Source: Candidatus Butyricimonas faecavium
GTDB lineage: Bacteria > Bacteroidota > Bacteroidia > Bacteroidales > Marinifilaceae
Direction of reading: 5' to 3'
DNA: 64,000 nucleotides
Assembly (NCBI GenBank): GCA_944321125.1
Contig: CALUKD010000014.1
Coordinates: 24,808-88,807, forward strand
Positions within the stretch are counted from its first letter, which is position 1, and each line of letters starts with the position of its first letter. Both the position numbers and the translations under genes were made by a program. Under the pieces are notes generated by a model. The model did no database searches. It saw only the letters and a list, made by a program, of their open reading frames with translations, and was not told the origin of the DNA. Shown piece after piece: positions 36,794 to 46,029 of the stretch.

Positions 36794-37510
36794 ATGAATG
36801 GGATGATTTTTGCAGCCGGTTTAGGTACTCGGCTGCGGCCATTGACAAACGACCGTCCAAAAGCTTTGGTGGAATTGAAGGGAAAGACTCTATTAGAACG
36901 GGTAATCGAGAGAATGAAAGAAATACAGGTGGAGCGTTTGGTGATTAATGTTCATCATTTTGCAGATCTGGTAGAGCATTTTTTGGGCGAGAAGGGAAAC
37001 TTCGGCATGGACATTGTTTTGTCTGATGAACGAGAAGAACTACTGGACACGGGAGGGGGAGTTTTGAAGGCTCGGGAATTATTTATTCCGGGAAAATCTG
37101 TACTTATTCATAACGTAGATATATTAACGGATTTAGATTTAAGGGCTTTAATTTGCCAACATGAGTCACGTGAAGCTTATGCCACGCTAGTCGTGCAACA
37201 GACTGTTGCTGACCGGGTATTGAAATTTAACCACGGTATTTTGAAAGGTTGGGAGAACAAGCGAACCGGTGAACAGAAGATTGTGGATGAGGGGTTTCTC
37301 GGGGCCACGGAGTTTAACTATTGCGGGATTCAAATTCTTAGCCCGGAATATTTAAAGAATATTATTCATCGAGGGGTATTCTCCATCATCGACGAGCATC
37401 TGGCGCAGGCAAGAGAACATCCTATCGAGCTTTTCCGGCACGATGGCTTATGTTTTGATCTTGGAACTCCGGAGGCAGTGAGAAGAGCCAGTACTAATTT
37501 TAGATTTTAA
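36794..37510 (+). CDS. MurU-like sugar-phosphate nucleotidyltransferase
   Basis: 238 residues of the NTP_transferase family: pyrophosphorylase loop FAAGLGTRLRPLTNDRPKAL at the N-terminus, LLDTGGGVLKA in the middle and HNVDILTDLD metal site. Best resemblance is to N-acetylmuramate-1-phosphate uridylyltransferase (MurU) of cell-wall recycling, or a mannose-1-phosphate guanylyltransferase. The kinase AmgK, usual partner of MurU, is not beside it. The ATG abuts the response-regulator stop, so it is probably co-translated with the two-component pair. Confidence 0.82.
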   Translation: MNGMIFAAGLGTRLRPLTNDRPKALVELKGKTLLERVIERMKEIQVERLVINVHHFADLVEHFLGEKGNFGMDIVLSDEREELLDTGGGVLKARELFIPGKSVLIHNVDILTDLDLRALICQHESREAYATLVVQQTVADRVLKFNHGILKGWENKRTGEQKIVDEGFLGATEFNYCGIQILSPEYLKNIIHRGVFSIIDEHLAQAREHPIELFRHDGLCFDLGTPEAVRRASTNFRF

Positions 37511-37581
37511 ATTCCAGTCGTACAAGCTAACGTTTCTTTTAATGGCTCAATCCGAAATTATAAATCATTAATTTAAAATTA

Positions 37582-37974
37582 TTAAAGGCTTCTATTGCCG
37601 GGTATAAGTTTTATTCGATTCGTGTCTTCGAAAAACCTAAAATACATGTAGAGTTTGTAATTAAAATCAAACCCATAGTCTCTATTTAGGCTGTAGTCGA
37701 TATAACTATTAATTCTTGGATCTCCGGTAGCATATCTCCTGTTCCATTCGATAGCATATTGGTGATTCATGCTTTGGTAATAACTTTCCGAATGCTGACT
37801 GGCCATATTTTGGTGACTTGCCAACCAGAAATCAAATCCCGAATCAAAAACGATTAATTCATATTGCACTGAATCTTTTATAGCGCAGCGCCCTTTTTTA
37901 TTTTGGACAATCTCTTTTTGAGATGCACAGGAGAAAAATAGGGCAAGCATAAGGGGTAAACCGAATATTCTCAT
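37582..37974 (-). CDS. DUF6146-family lipoprotein
   Basis: 130 residues, lipoprotein signal ending ALFFSCAS (Cys16). The body is conserved in Bacteroidetes: YELIVFDSGFDFWLASH, EWNRRYATGDPRINSYIDY and a YMYFRFFED end. Function unknown. Monocistronic in appearance. Confidence 0.75.
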   Translation of the reverse strand: MRIFGLPLMLALFFSCASQKEIVQNKKGRCAIKDSVQYELIVFDSGFDFWLASHQNMASQHSESYYQSMNHQYAIEWNRRYATGDPRINSYIDYSLNRDYGFDFNYKLYMYFRFFEDTNRIKLIPGNRSL

Positions 37975-38031
37975 AATGTATGATTTAAGTTATGCACTAC
38001 TTTTCCCCGTAAGATAAGAAAAAAAAATGAA

Positions 38032-38056
38032 AAAAACGGCTGGTTCAGCCGTTTTT
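38032..38056 (-). terminator. Intrinsic terminator of ridA
   Basis: AAAAACGGCTG (38032-38042), three-base loop, complement at 38046-38056, then a T-run on the minus strand; four bases after the ridA stop. Confidence 0.85.
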
Positions 38057-38060
38057 ATCT

Positions 38061-38438
38061 TTATTTCACAGCAATAGTTTCAATTTCAACCATGGCTCCC
38101 ATCGGAAGAGCTTTTACTGCAAAAGCTGCACGGGCAGGACAATCTGCCTTGTAATATTTAGCGTAGATTTCGTTCATATCAGCGAAATAAGACATATCTC
38201 CTAATAGACAAGTTGATTTAACTACGTTGTCAAAAGTATATCCGGCTTCTTCCAAGATATAACCGATGTTTTTCAAACACTGCTCTGTTTGTTCCTTTAC
38301 TCCACCTTCAACGAATTTTCCGGTATTCACGTCAATAGGAAGTTGACCACTGATGTAAAGCGTTCCATTTGCTTCAATTGCTTGACTGTAAGGACCGATA
38401 GCTTTCGGGGCTTTCAGTGAGTTAATAACTTTTTTCAT
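38061..38438 (-). CDS. ridA: RidA-family enamine/imine deaminase
   Basis: 125 residues. RidA hydrolyses reactive 2-aminoacrylate and related enamines made by PLP enzymes. Signatures: IGPYSQAIEANGTLYISGQL near the N-terminus and DCPARAAFAVKALPMGAMVE with the catalytic Arg (about residue 104) that binds the carboxylate, so this is an active archetypal RidA. Cytoplasmic, single gene with its own terminator. Confidence 0.95.
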   Translation of the reverse strand: MKKVINSLKAPKAIGPYSQAIEANGTLYISGQLPIDVNTGKFVEGGVKEQTEQCLKNIGYILEEAGYTFDNVVKSTCLLGDMSYFADMNEIYAKYYKADCPARAAFAVKALPMGAMVEIETIAVK

Positions 38439-38536
38439 AATGATTTTATTTTATCAATTAAAAAATAGATTTCTGTTTCTTTGTCGCAAATATAACGAAA
38501 ATCGAGTTGTGATTTCTTTGTGATGGGTAAAAATAT

Positions 38537-38576
38537 AAAACTAAAAGTTGAAGCGGTTGCCTCAACTTTTAGTTTT
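38537..38576 (-). terminator. Intrinsic terminator of the rubrerythrin gene
   Basis: Arms 38537-38551 and 38562-38576 (AAAACTAAAAGTTGA and complement), ten-base loop; T-rich on the plus side and A-rich on the other, so it may work in both directions. Confidence 0.6.
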
Positions 38577-38599
38577 TTTATTTTCAATTACAAATGTGC

Positions 38600-39172
38600 T
38601 TAGTAATTATTTTTCTTTTCTTCGAAATATGCTTGAGGGTGAGCACAAGCAGGACATGCTTTCGGGGCTGTTTTACCTTCGTAAACGAAACCGCAGTTAC
38701 GGCATTGCCACAGGATCACTTCGTCTCTTTCGAATACTTTACCGGCTTCAACACGAGCTAAAAGCGTTCTATAGCGAGCTTCGTGTTCTGCTTCCACTTT
38801 AGCGATGTTACGGAATACGGCTGCTATGGCGGTAAATCCTTCTTCTTCGGCAACTTTGGCAAATTCTGGATAGAGGTCTGCCCATTCTTCGTTTTCTCCT
38901 TCTGCGGCAGCTTTTAGGTTCTCTGCCGTCGTTCCGATTACACCTGCGGGATAAGATGCGGTGATTTCAACCATTCCGCCTTCCAAGAATTTAAAGAATC
39001 TCTTGGCATGTTCTTTTTCCTGTTCGGCAGTTTCCATAAAAACTCCCGCAATTTGTTCGAATCCCTCTTTTTTGGCTACACTAGCGAAAAAAGTATAACG
39101 ATTTCTGGCCTGTGATTCACCAGCAAATGATTTTAATAAGTTTTGTTCTGTTTTTGTTCCTTTAATGCTCAT
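38600..39172 (-). CDS. rbr: Rubrerythrin
   Basis: 191 residues from the Met at 39172 ([14 protein letters not shown]), the usual rubrerythrin start; an upstream in-frame Met at 39211 is ignored. Diiron four-helix domain with ExxxH sites ([39 protein letters not shown]), then a rubredoxin-like C-terminus with CRNC and CPAC for one iron. Reduces H2O2 with NAD(P)H-linked electrons in anaerobes. Two perfect palindromes lie 50-95 bases upstream of the start and are candidate peroxide- or iron-regulator sites. Confidence 0.96.
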   Translation of the reverse strand: MSIKGTKTEQNLLKSFAGESQARNRYTFFASVAKKEGFEQIAGVFMETAEQEKEHAKRFFKFLEGGMVEITASYPAGVIGTTAENLKAAAEGENEEWADLYPEFAKVAEEEGFTAIAAVFRNIAKVEAEHEARYRTLLARVEAGKVFERDEVILWQCRNCGFVYEGKTAPKACPACAHPQAYFEEKKNNY

Positions 39173-39221
39173 AAATTTAATCTTTTTAGTGGTCATGTTT
39201 TTGTAGCACAATAATACGACA

Positions 39222-39267
39222 ATTTGTTTATCAAAACAAATATTTAGTTTTTATCATATGATAAAAA
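39222..39267. promoter_or_regulatory. Two tandem palindromes upstream of rubrerythrin
   Basis: Palindrome A: ATTTGTTT-ATCA-AAACAAAT at 39222-39241 (8-bp arms). Palindrome B: TTTTTATCATATGATAAAAA at 39248-39267 (20 bases, perfect). Spaced about 26 bases centre to centre. Shape and AT content suit Fur/PerR-type dimers; regulator identity is inferred. Confidence 0.5.
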
Positions 39268-39319
39268 AATCCTATTAAGTGTAACCTTTTATCTTTGGTA
39301 TGTTGCTATATGACCAATA

Positions 39320-40819
39320 TTAAGTATTCTTTTGAATTGAATAATCTGTAATTCCTAGGCTTTCGTAAGTCTTCATGAGAGCTTCATCGTCATCTGTGAT
39401 CACGAGTAACTTATCTCCGGTATGTAGTTTGGTTTTTCCCTTGGGAACACAATATGAATCATTCTTTTTAATTAAGGCAACCAATGTGTTATCTGGTAAT
39501 ACCAGATCCATTAGTTTGTCACCTTTTGTTAACATGGAAGGAATGACTTCAATCTCGGACATGGCAGTTTTAATTTCTTCGGGTAGTTCAACGTTAAAGA
39601 CGTTTTTACGCTCTTCAGGAGCTGATAGACCGAGTAATTTTGCCATCAAACTGACTGTTGTTCCCTGTATAACTAAAGAAAGAATGGTAATAAAGAAAAC
39701 CACGTTAAATATTAATGATGCATGTTGGATATTTGCGATTAGCGGGTATGTGGCAAAAATGATGGGGACTGCTCCGCGTAGCCCAACCCATGAAACGTAT
39801 GCTCGTGCTTTGGTAGTCATTTTCCGAAAAGGAGTAAGGCATAAAAATACGCTTATTGGGCGAGCGAATATGATCATGAATACTCCGATCAAAATACTTA
39901 AAGTTGCGACCGGAAGTAATTCTGCCGGGTTTACTAGAAGTCCTAACGTGAGGAACATTACAATTTGGAATAACCACGTGATACCGTCAAAGAAAGTTGT
40001 GAGACTTTTTTTGTGTACCACTTTATGGTTTCCAACTACTAATCCGGCTAAATAAACAGCCAGATAACCGTTACCTTTTATCAAATCCGTGAACGAGAAA
40101 ATGAAGAACACGAAGGCTAATAAAAGGACGGGATATAGTGATTGATTGATGTTTAGCTTATTAATGCAGTATACGGCCAGTCTCCCTAACAAATAACCGG
40201 ATACGGCACCAATACTCATTTGCATAATAAACTGCAGTACCGTGTTACTTAAACTACTTTCCCCGGATTGGATAATTCCGATGAGTAATATGGTTAACAT
40301 ATAGGCCATCGGGTCATTACTACCACTTTCCAATTCCAGCATGGGGCGTAGGTTTTCTTTTAGTCCTTGTCGTTTGGAACGGAGAATTGAGAATACGGAA
40401 GCAGAATCGGTGGATGACATGACGGAGGCGAGTAACAATGATTCTGTGAAATTCAGAGTGATAAAACTGTTTTCTAGATTCGTGATGTAATAGATAAAGT
40501 AACCCGTGAGAAAAGCAGTAAACATTACCCCGACAGTGGCGAGAACAATTCCTTGGCCTAGAACAGGTTTAATTTCAGCAGCGCTTGTGTCCATACCACC
40601 GGAAAATAAAATAATACTTAATGCGATAACTCCTATAAATTGTGCAGTTTGCGGATTATTAAACTCAATTCCTAAACCGTCGGTTCCGAAAAGCATTCCT
40701 ACTCCTAAGAAGAGAAGTAAGGCGGGAACTCCGAAGCGGAAACCCGCTTTTCCGACAACGATACTGACAAATAACAGGATAGATCCAATAAGTAAGATAT
40801 TTCCAGTGTTTAGAATCAT
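39320..40819 (-). CDS. Potassium/proton antiporter (CPA1, NhaP2/CvrA type)
   Basis: 499 residues: about 12-13 membrane helices of the Na+/H+ exchanger fold (LLFLGVGMLFGTDGLG; LELESGSNDPMAYMLTILLI with the ND ion site; WVGLRGAVPIIFATYP) and a cytoplasmic TrkA_C domain (about 400-490: VIPSMLTKGDKLMDLVLPDN, TGDKLLVITDDDE) that gates by ligand. Family members expel K+ for turgor and pH control. Single gene. Confidence 0.92.
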   Translation of the reverse strand: MILNTGNILLIGSILLFVSIVVGKAGFRFGVPALLLFLGVGMLFGTDGLGIEFNNPQTAQFIGVIALSIILFSGGMDTSAAEIKPVLGQGIVLATVGVMFTAFLTGYFIYYITNLENSFITLNFTESLLLASVMSSTDSASVFSILRSKRQGLKENLRPMLELESGSNDPMAYMLTILLIGIIQSGESSLSNTVLQFIMQMSIGAVSGYLLGRLAVYCINKLNINQSLYPVLLLAFVFFIFSFTDLIKGNGYLAVYLAGLVVGNHKVVHKKSLTTFFDGITWLFQIVMFLTLGLLVNPAELLPVATLSILIGVFMIIFARPISVFLCLTPFRKMTTKARAYVSWVGLRGAVPIIFATYPLIANIQHASLIFNVVFFITILSLVIQGTTVSLMAKLLGLSAPEERKNVFNVELPEEIKTAMSEIEVIPSMLTKGDKLMDLVLPDNTLVALIKKNDSYCVPKGKTKLHTGDKLLVITDDDEALMKTYESLGITDYSIQKNT

Positions 40820-40846
40820 AAGTGTATAGTTTATAAAGTTATTATT

Positions 40847-42103
40847 TTATTTTGAGCCTCCTTCTCGCTTGGTATGTTTTTTCTTTTTTACGAAGGAATG
40901 CCCCCCGGGTTTTCGTCCTCTGCCTTTTGATGAACCGTGTTCAAATGCTTTCGGATTGTATTCCGGTGCCGTTCCTAGGTGAGTTGGGAGTGGTATCTTG
41001 TAAATCGTTTCTTCGATAAACTGTTCTATGCGGTAAAATTTTCCTTGTTCCGCTCCGGAGACAAAAGTTAAAGCAACTCCTTCCGCACTGGCCCTCGCCG
41101 TTCGTCCGATGCGATGAATATAATCTTCCGGATCGTGAGGTACATCAAAGTTGATTACCAATCCAATCTCATCAATATCTATACCACGGGACACGATGTC
41201 TGTGGCAACGAGTATATCTATTTTATTGTTTTTGAAGTCCATCATAACAGATTCCCGCTCTGATTGCTCCAAATCGGAGTGCATGGTAGCTACATTGAAT
41301 TTTTTACGTTTTAAAGTGAAGGCGAGGTCTTTTACTTTTTGTTTGGAAGAGGCGAAGATTAGTGTTTTGTGCAAGACCGGTTTACTGAAAAGTTCTTCGA
41401 TAATACCCATTTTCTGGCTTTCGTGGCAGATGTAAGCAGCCTGCATTATAGCTTCGTTAGGTTTGGATACAGCTACGTTGATTTCTACCGGGTCTCGAAG
41501 TACGTTTTGGGCTAACTGTCGTATTTTCTGTGGCATTGTAGCTGAAAAGAGTATGGTTTGTCTGTCTTTGGGCAGTTTGTTCACGATTTGCATGATGTCG
41601 TCAAAAAATCCCATGTCTAGCATCCGGTCGGCCTCGTCAAGGATAAAATATTTTACTTGCGAGAGATCAACATCACTATGCTGAAGATGTGCGATTAATC
41701 GTCCTGGTGTTGCGATGGCAACATCTGCTCCTAGGCGTAATGCTTTTTTCTGTTGATCCCATAAACTTCCGTCACCGCCACCGTAGACGACTACCGTCGA
41801 AACGGGGAGAAAATAAGAAAATCCTTCGAATTGTACGTCTATTTGTTGGGCTAATTCTCGGGTTGGAGCCATAATAACAGCCTTTACTGTATCTGTTCGG
41901 TTTTCCTCTTTGATTAATCTATTTAAAATCGGAAGGGTGTAAGCCGCTGTTTTTCCAGTACCTGTTTGTGCGCAGGCGATTAAATCTTTTCCCTCTAGAA
42001 TGACAGGGATTGTTAATTCTTGTATAGGGGTTGTTTCCTGAAAATTCATGGCATCTAATCCTTGCAACAATGAATCCTCTAGTTCCAGCTCGTCAAATCT
42101 CAT
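40847..42103 (-). CDS. DEAD-box RNA helicase (RhlE type)
   Basis: 418 residues. Q motif (FQETTPIQELTIP), Walker A AQTGTGKTAAY, motif II DEADRMLDMGF, SAT motif, and motif VI HRIGRTARA. A basic Arg/Lys/Gly tail (from ~380) should bind RNA, as in RhlE-like helicases of ribosome assembly and cold adaptation. No auxiliary DbpA domain. Confidence 0.95.
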   Translation of the reverse strand: MRFDELELEDSLLQGLDAMNFQETTPIQELTIPVILEGKDLIACAQTGTGKTAAYTLPILNRLIKEENRTDTVKAVIMAPTRELAQQIDVQFEGFSYFLPVSTVVVYGGGDGSLWDQQKKALRLGADVAIATPGRLIAHLQHSDVDLSQVKYFILDEADRMLDMGFFDDIMQIVNKLPKDRQTILFSATMPQKIRQLAQNVLRDPVEINVAVSKPNEAIMQAAYICHESQKMGIIEELFSKPVLHKTLIFASSKQKVKDLAFTLKRKKFNVATMHSDLEQSERESVMMDFKNNKIDILVATDIVSRGIDIDEIGLVINFDVPHDPEDYIHRIGRTARASAEGVALTFVSGAEQGKFYRIEQFIEETIYKIPLPTHLGTAPEYNPKAFEHGSSKGRGRKPGGHSFVKKKKHTKREGGSK

Positions 42104-42239
42104 CTTTTATATCTCTACTATTCTTTATTTTTAATACTGCCTTTTTCCTGTTTTGAAGTGCAGCGGCAGGAGAAAATTACACATAAATCTATCATTGTGT
42201 CAATCCCTTCTGTTTGTTGCAAAGTTAAAAAAAATTACG

Positions 42240-43640
42240 TTATTTCCATTCACTTGTGGAATCTTTTAGCTCTGGGATAAACAAAGATCTGAATATGATA
42301 TTTTTCTTACTGATACGACGTTGACGGTTATAGTCTTGTAATGCTTTCATGGCAATTTTACCTAGTAATACGATTGCAATCAAATTGGTTATGGCCATGA
42401 TTGCCATGAATAGATCGGCAATATTCCATACGAGATCTAGGGCGGCGATTGAGCCGAACATGACCATTCCTCCTACGGTAATCCGGTAGAGTTGTAAATA
42501 GGTTTTCTTCTTGGATATGAAGAATAAATTTGTTTCACAGTATGAATAATTGCCCACGATGGAGCTGAAAGCGAACAAAAGTATGCAGATAGCAATGAAT
42601 TGTCCTCCCTCGCTTCCGATTTGGTGGGATAGGGCCATTTGTGTCAGTTGAATTCCTTTCACTGTGCCGTCTAGCGGGACATCCGAAAGTAAGATGATGA
42701 ATGCCGTACAGCTACAAATGATTAACGTGTCGGTGAAGACGCTGAGGGCTTGGATCAATCCTTGTTTTACTGGGTGGGAAACTGCCGCTGTTGCTGCTGC
42801 ATTCGGGGCGGAACCCATACCTGCTTCATTTGAGAAAAGTCCTCGCCGAACACCTTGCATGATGACAACTCCTAATCCCCCTCCTGCGAATTGTTCGAAT
42901 CCGAATGCATTCGTGAAAATAGAGCCAATGACATGGGGTAATGTTCCAAAATGCGTGAATAAAATGAAGGCGGCAAGCAGGATATAGGCGATAGCCATAA
43001 GGGGTACGATGATTCCGGATATGACGGCAATCCGGTGAATTCCGCCAAATATGACTAGTAAAGTGAACAAGGTTAAAATGACTCCTAGCCAAACACGGTT
43101 TGTTCCGAATACTTCATGAAATGCCAGAGTAACAGTATTTGCCTGTACCGAGTTGAATACAAGTCCAAAAGTAACAGTAATAATAATGGCAAAAAGAATC
43201 CCTAGCCAACGTTTTTTTAACCCTTTTTTCATGTAAAAGGCAGGTCCTCCGATGAATGAACGTTCTCCTTTTTCTTTATATATTTGAGCTAATGTGGACT
43301 CTACGAAGGCAGAGGCGGAACCGACAAGTGCTATGAGCCACATCCAGAATATAGCTCCTGGTCCTCCTAAGGCTAAAGCTGTGGCCACTCCTGCCAAGTT
43401 ACCCGTACCTACCCGAGAAGCGGTTGCAATGCAAAATGCTTGAAAAGAAGAAACCGAATTCTTGTGATTTCCGCTTGTAATTCCGTCACCAAGTAATCGG
43501 AACATTTCCTGAATATTTCGGAATTGTACGAATTTACTTTTGAAGGTAAAGTAGACCCCGACACAAATGAGTAGGACTATTAATATATAGGTCCAAATGA
43601 AATCATTGGTTGCAATAATCCAGTTGTTTAAATTTTCCAT
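42240..43640 (-). CDS. Alanine/glycine:cation symporter (AGCS family)
   Basis: 466 residues with about eleven membrane helices. Family signatures GTGNLAGVATALALGGPGAIFWMW, the GGPAFYMKKGL loop, and GMGSAPNAAATAA (substrate/Na+ site). Imports small neutral amino acids with Na+, fitting the sodium circuit maintained by the Nqr complex coded further on. Confidence 0.95.
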   Translation of the reverse strand: MENLNNWIIATNDFIWTYILIVLLICVGVYFTFKSKFVQFRNIQEMFRLLGDGITSGNHKNSVSSFQAFCIATASRVGTGNLAGVATALALGGPGAIFWMWLIALVGSASAFVESTLAQIYKEKGERSFIGGPAFYMKKGLKKRWLGILFAIIITVTFGLVFNSVQANTVTLAFHEVFGTNRVWLGVILTLFTLLVIFGGIHRIAVISGIIVPLMAIAYILLAAFILFTHFGTLPHVIGSIFTNAFGFEQFAGGGLGVVIMQGVRRGLFSNEAGMGSAPNAAATAAVSHPVKQGLIQALSVFTDTLIICSCTAFIILLSDVPLDGTVKGIQLTQMALSHQIGSEGGQFIAICILLFAFSSIVGNYSYCETNLFFISKKKTYLQLYRITVGGMVMFGSIAALDLVWNIADLFMAIMAITNLIAIVLLGKIAMKALQDYNRQRRISKKNIIFRSLFIPELKDSTSEWK

Positions 43641-43713
43641 AACCGCATCACGTATTTAAATTACGAATAAAATACGTGATAGTGCAGGTGAAAGTTGTAA
43701 AAATTAGATATAT

Positions 43714-44253
43714 TTAAAGAAAAAGTTCACACCATTCTTCAAAGCGAGCGGCTGTTTCTTTACCATAAAAGGCCATTTCTGACCGAATTTTGCCTAGTTT
43801 CTTTTCTCTGGTTAAATTAGTTTTCGAATAAAACTTATCAGCAAAAGCGATTAGTTTTTCTTCAAGGGTAACGGGGAGCATATTTCGTTGGGGTAAAGGT
43901 AAATGATTTTCTTTAATCATTTCAAGTGATATACCTGCCCCCGTGTGTCGTTCGCATACTAGAGCATGGCGGGGAAGACCTTCTTTGCGCAGTAGATCAG
44001 CACCAAGGTAACCGTGACAGATGTAGGGATATTCCCCGAAACAACCGATGTCCGGGGCTTTCGTGAGAAAAATCCCGATATCGTGGAGCATGGCGGCCTC
44101 TTGAATGAAGGGTATGTCCAGATCCATTTCAGGATGCTTGATGGCCAGTGATTGTGCTTTATCTCGAACAAGTTGGCTATGTATGAGGAGAGATTGCCCG
44201 GCGAGGGAATCCAACGTGTAATATTTGCGAATAATATCTAATGGATTTATCAT
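43714..44253 (-). CDS. HD-domain phosphohydrolase
   Basis: 179 residues. HD metal site: His in the first helix (LLIHSQLVRDKAQSLA), His-Asp in EAAMLHDIGIFLTKAPDIG, and later His/Asp (ICHGYLGADLL, FADKFYS). Substrate is probably a nucleotide or phosphomonoester; unknown. No further domain. Confidence 0.85.
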   Translation of the reverse strand: MINPLDIIRKYYTLDSLAGQSLLIHSQLVRDKAQSLAIKHPEMDLDIPFIQEAAMLHDIGIFLTKAPDIGCFGEYPYICHGYLGADLLRKEGLPRHALVCERHTGAGISLEMIKENHLPLPQRNMLPVTLEEKLIAFADKFYSKTNLTREKKLGKIRSEMAFYGKETAARFEEWCELFL

Positions 44254-44333
44254 TATTTGTTCTTTTTTTAAACTTACAAATATAGATGTTTGTTCGTGAA
44301 AATGTCATGATTGTTTATTAAAAATATTTTGGG

Positions 44334-45005
44334 TTATTTGTAACGAGCCCCGATAGTTCTCCAGTCAATAATAGTCCATAGTTTTTCGATGTATTCTGAT
44401 CGGCGATTTTGATAATCAATATAATAAGCGTGTTCCCAAACATCAATCCCCAGTATCGGGGTGTAACCTTTGGCAATTGGGTTTCCGGCGTTACTCTCGG
44501 AGAAAATGTATAGTTCCCCTTTTTTATCTTTTGCGAGCCATACCCATCCGGCTCCGAATAACGAAGCGGCGGCAATCGTAAACTCCTTTTTGAAATTATC
44601 GAATGAACCCCATTTTTTCTCTATGGCAGAAAATAGCGTTCCTGACGGGATATGTTCTGCTTTTGGAGAAAACGAGTTGAAATAGATAATGTGGTTCAGT
44701 GCTTGCGCCGCATTGTTAAATATAGCCCCGGTGGAATTCTTGACGATGGTTTCAAGATCACAGTTTTCGAATGGTGTTCCTACGATCAATTTGTTCAGAT
44801 TATCAATGTATGCCTTCAAGTGTTTACCATGATGCAGTTTTATGGTAGTTTCACTGATAACGGGTGAGAGGGCAGCTATTTCATAAGGTAAAGGTGGAAG
44901 GGAAAATTTCTCTTTTGATGTTTGTTGTTGAGCCCACAATGCCCCGCTTGTTGTAACGAGAAGGGCAAATATCCATATCTTTTTGAAAGCTTGTTTTGTT
45001 TTCAT
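44334..45005 (-). CDS. Exported Fe/Mn superoxide dismutase
   Basis: 223 residues. A Sec signal peptide (MKTKQAFKKIWIFALLVTTSGALWAQ) precedes a complete Fe/Mn-SOD: metal ligands His58 (LHHGKH), His105 (QALNHIIYF), Asp188 and His192 (GIDVWEHAYYIDY), plus the SLFGAGWVWL segment. Bacteroidales SODs are usually cytoplasmic, so an exported form would dismute superoxide in the periplasm or outside. The motif AAQALNH and general pattern suit Fe or cambialistic use; metal preference cannot be set. The C-terminal WRTIGARYK matches the family end. Confidence 0.92.
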   Translation of the reverse strand: MKTKQAFKKIWIFALLVTTSGALWAQQQTSKEKFSLPPLPYEIAALSPVISETTIKLHHGKHLKAYIDNLNKLIVGTPFENCDLETIVKNSTGAIFNNAAQALNHIIYFNSFSPKAEHIPSGTLFSAIEKKWGSFDNFKKEFTIAAASLFGAGWVWLAKDKKGELYIFSESNAGNPIAKGYTPILGIDVWEHAYYIDYQNRRSEYIEKLWTIIDWRTIGARYK

Positions 45006-45149
45006 TTTCTATTTTTCTTTTAAAGTTTATGTCATTTACGAATAAAAGTACATTTTGGTTATTAAAAACTCTTCTAACTTTTATAATTTTGACCGCTTTT
45101 ATGAAAAAGAGTGGTGAAGGACAAATGTGCAATTCCAAAATTTGAGTAT

Positions 45150-45944
45150 ATGATCAGGATAAATGTTACGATCGAGGTGAGGAAAGAGGTTTGCGCTCAA
45201 GTCGTGAAACTTTTACACGAAATGTCTGAGTTGTCAAGGCAGGAAAAGGGGTGTATTGGGTACGAAATATTTGAAAGTAATCGTTTGGATAACGTGTTAA
45301 TGATTATAGAAACGTGGGAAAATGAGGATTTGCTGGCTATTCATAAAAAGAGTGGTCATTTTGTGAGAATTATTCCGATGGTTCGGAAATTGGCAACGAA
45401 AATGTGCAGCCAGAAGTTCACGGATATGGCTTCGGTGAACGAAGCTATTATAGGATGTCATAGCGTGAAAAATTATACCCCGGATAAGGTGGGTGTGGAG
45501 ACGATCGAGCGTTTGTTGAGAGCTGCTATGTATGCACCCTCAGTTAGGGATCGTTGTTCTTGGGAGTTTTTTGTGATCGAGGATCGGGAACATCTTGATA
45601 CATTAGCTGGGACTTTACCGGAAGGGATTGCTTTAAGAACGGCTCCAGTTGCGATATTGGTTTGCTGTAATACTCGTCAGGCTGGAAGCGATGGGGGAAG
45701 CTGGCCTCAAGAGTTGGGAGCGTGTGTCCAAAACTTGGTACTGCAGGCTTATGGGGAGAAACTGGGAACTACTTGGATTGGAGTTTATCCTCAGATGCAC
45801 TGGGTTCATCAAGTGAAAACTTTGTTCCATTTGTCATCTGAATTCGTGCCGTTTGCCATCGTGGCAATTGGGAAAGCGGCAGATAAACAAGCACCTGTTT
45901 TTGAACGTTATGACCCTTTGAAAATACATTTTATCACTCGTTAA
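45150..45944 (+). CDS. Fusion of ABM-type monooxygenase domain and nitroreductase
   Basis: 264 residues from the Met at 45150 (MIRINVTIEV; an upstream Met at 45111 would add a non-conserved leader). Residues 1-~95 are a dimeric alpha/beta-barrel ABM/YgiN-like domain (KGCIGYEIFESNRLDNVLMI, IETWENEDLLAIHKKSGHF). The rest is an FMN nitroreductase: HSVKNYTPDKVGVETIERLL, AAMYAPSVRDRCSWEFFVIE, ACVQNLVLQAYGEKLGTTW. Quinone-type substrates would link the two; the pairing is unusual and function is inferred. Divergent from the exported SOD. Confidence 0.85.
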   Translation: MIRINVTIEVRKEVCAQVVKLLHEMSELSRQEKGCIGYEIFESNRLDNVLMIIETWENEDLLAIHKKSGHFVRIIPMVRKLATKMCSQKFTDMASVNEAIIGCHSVKNYTPDKVGVETIERLLRAAMYAPSVRDRCSWEFFVIEDREHLDTLAGTLPEGIALRTAPVAILVCCNTRQAGSDGGSWPQELGACVQNLVLQAYGEKLGTTWIGVYPQMHWVHQVKTLFHLSSEFVPFAIVAIGKAADKQAPVFERYDPLKIHFITR

Positions 45945-46029
45945 AAATATTCGTAAAAAAATCATTAAAAAGAGAACCTTTTCATGTTTCGGTTCGTTAA
46001 ATTAAGCACGAACATAAAAAATAAAGAAT

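Noticed and set aside
39375..40055. 226-codon plus-strand frame opposite the K+/H+ antiporter
   Set aside because: Shadow frame; the antiporter is certain.
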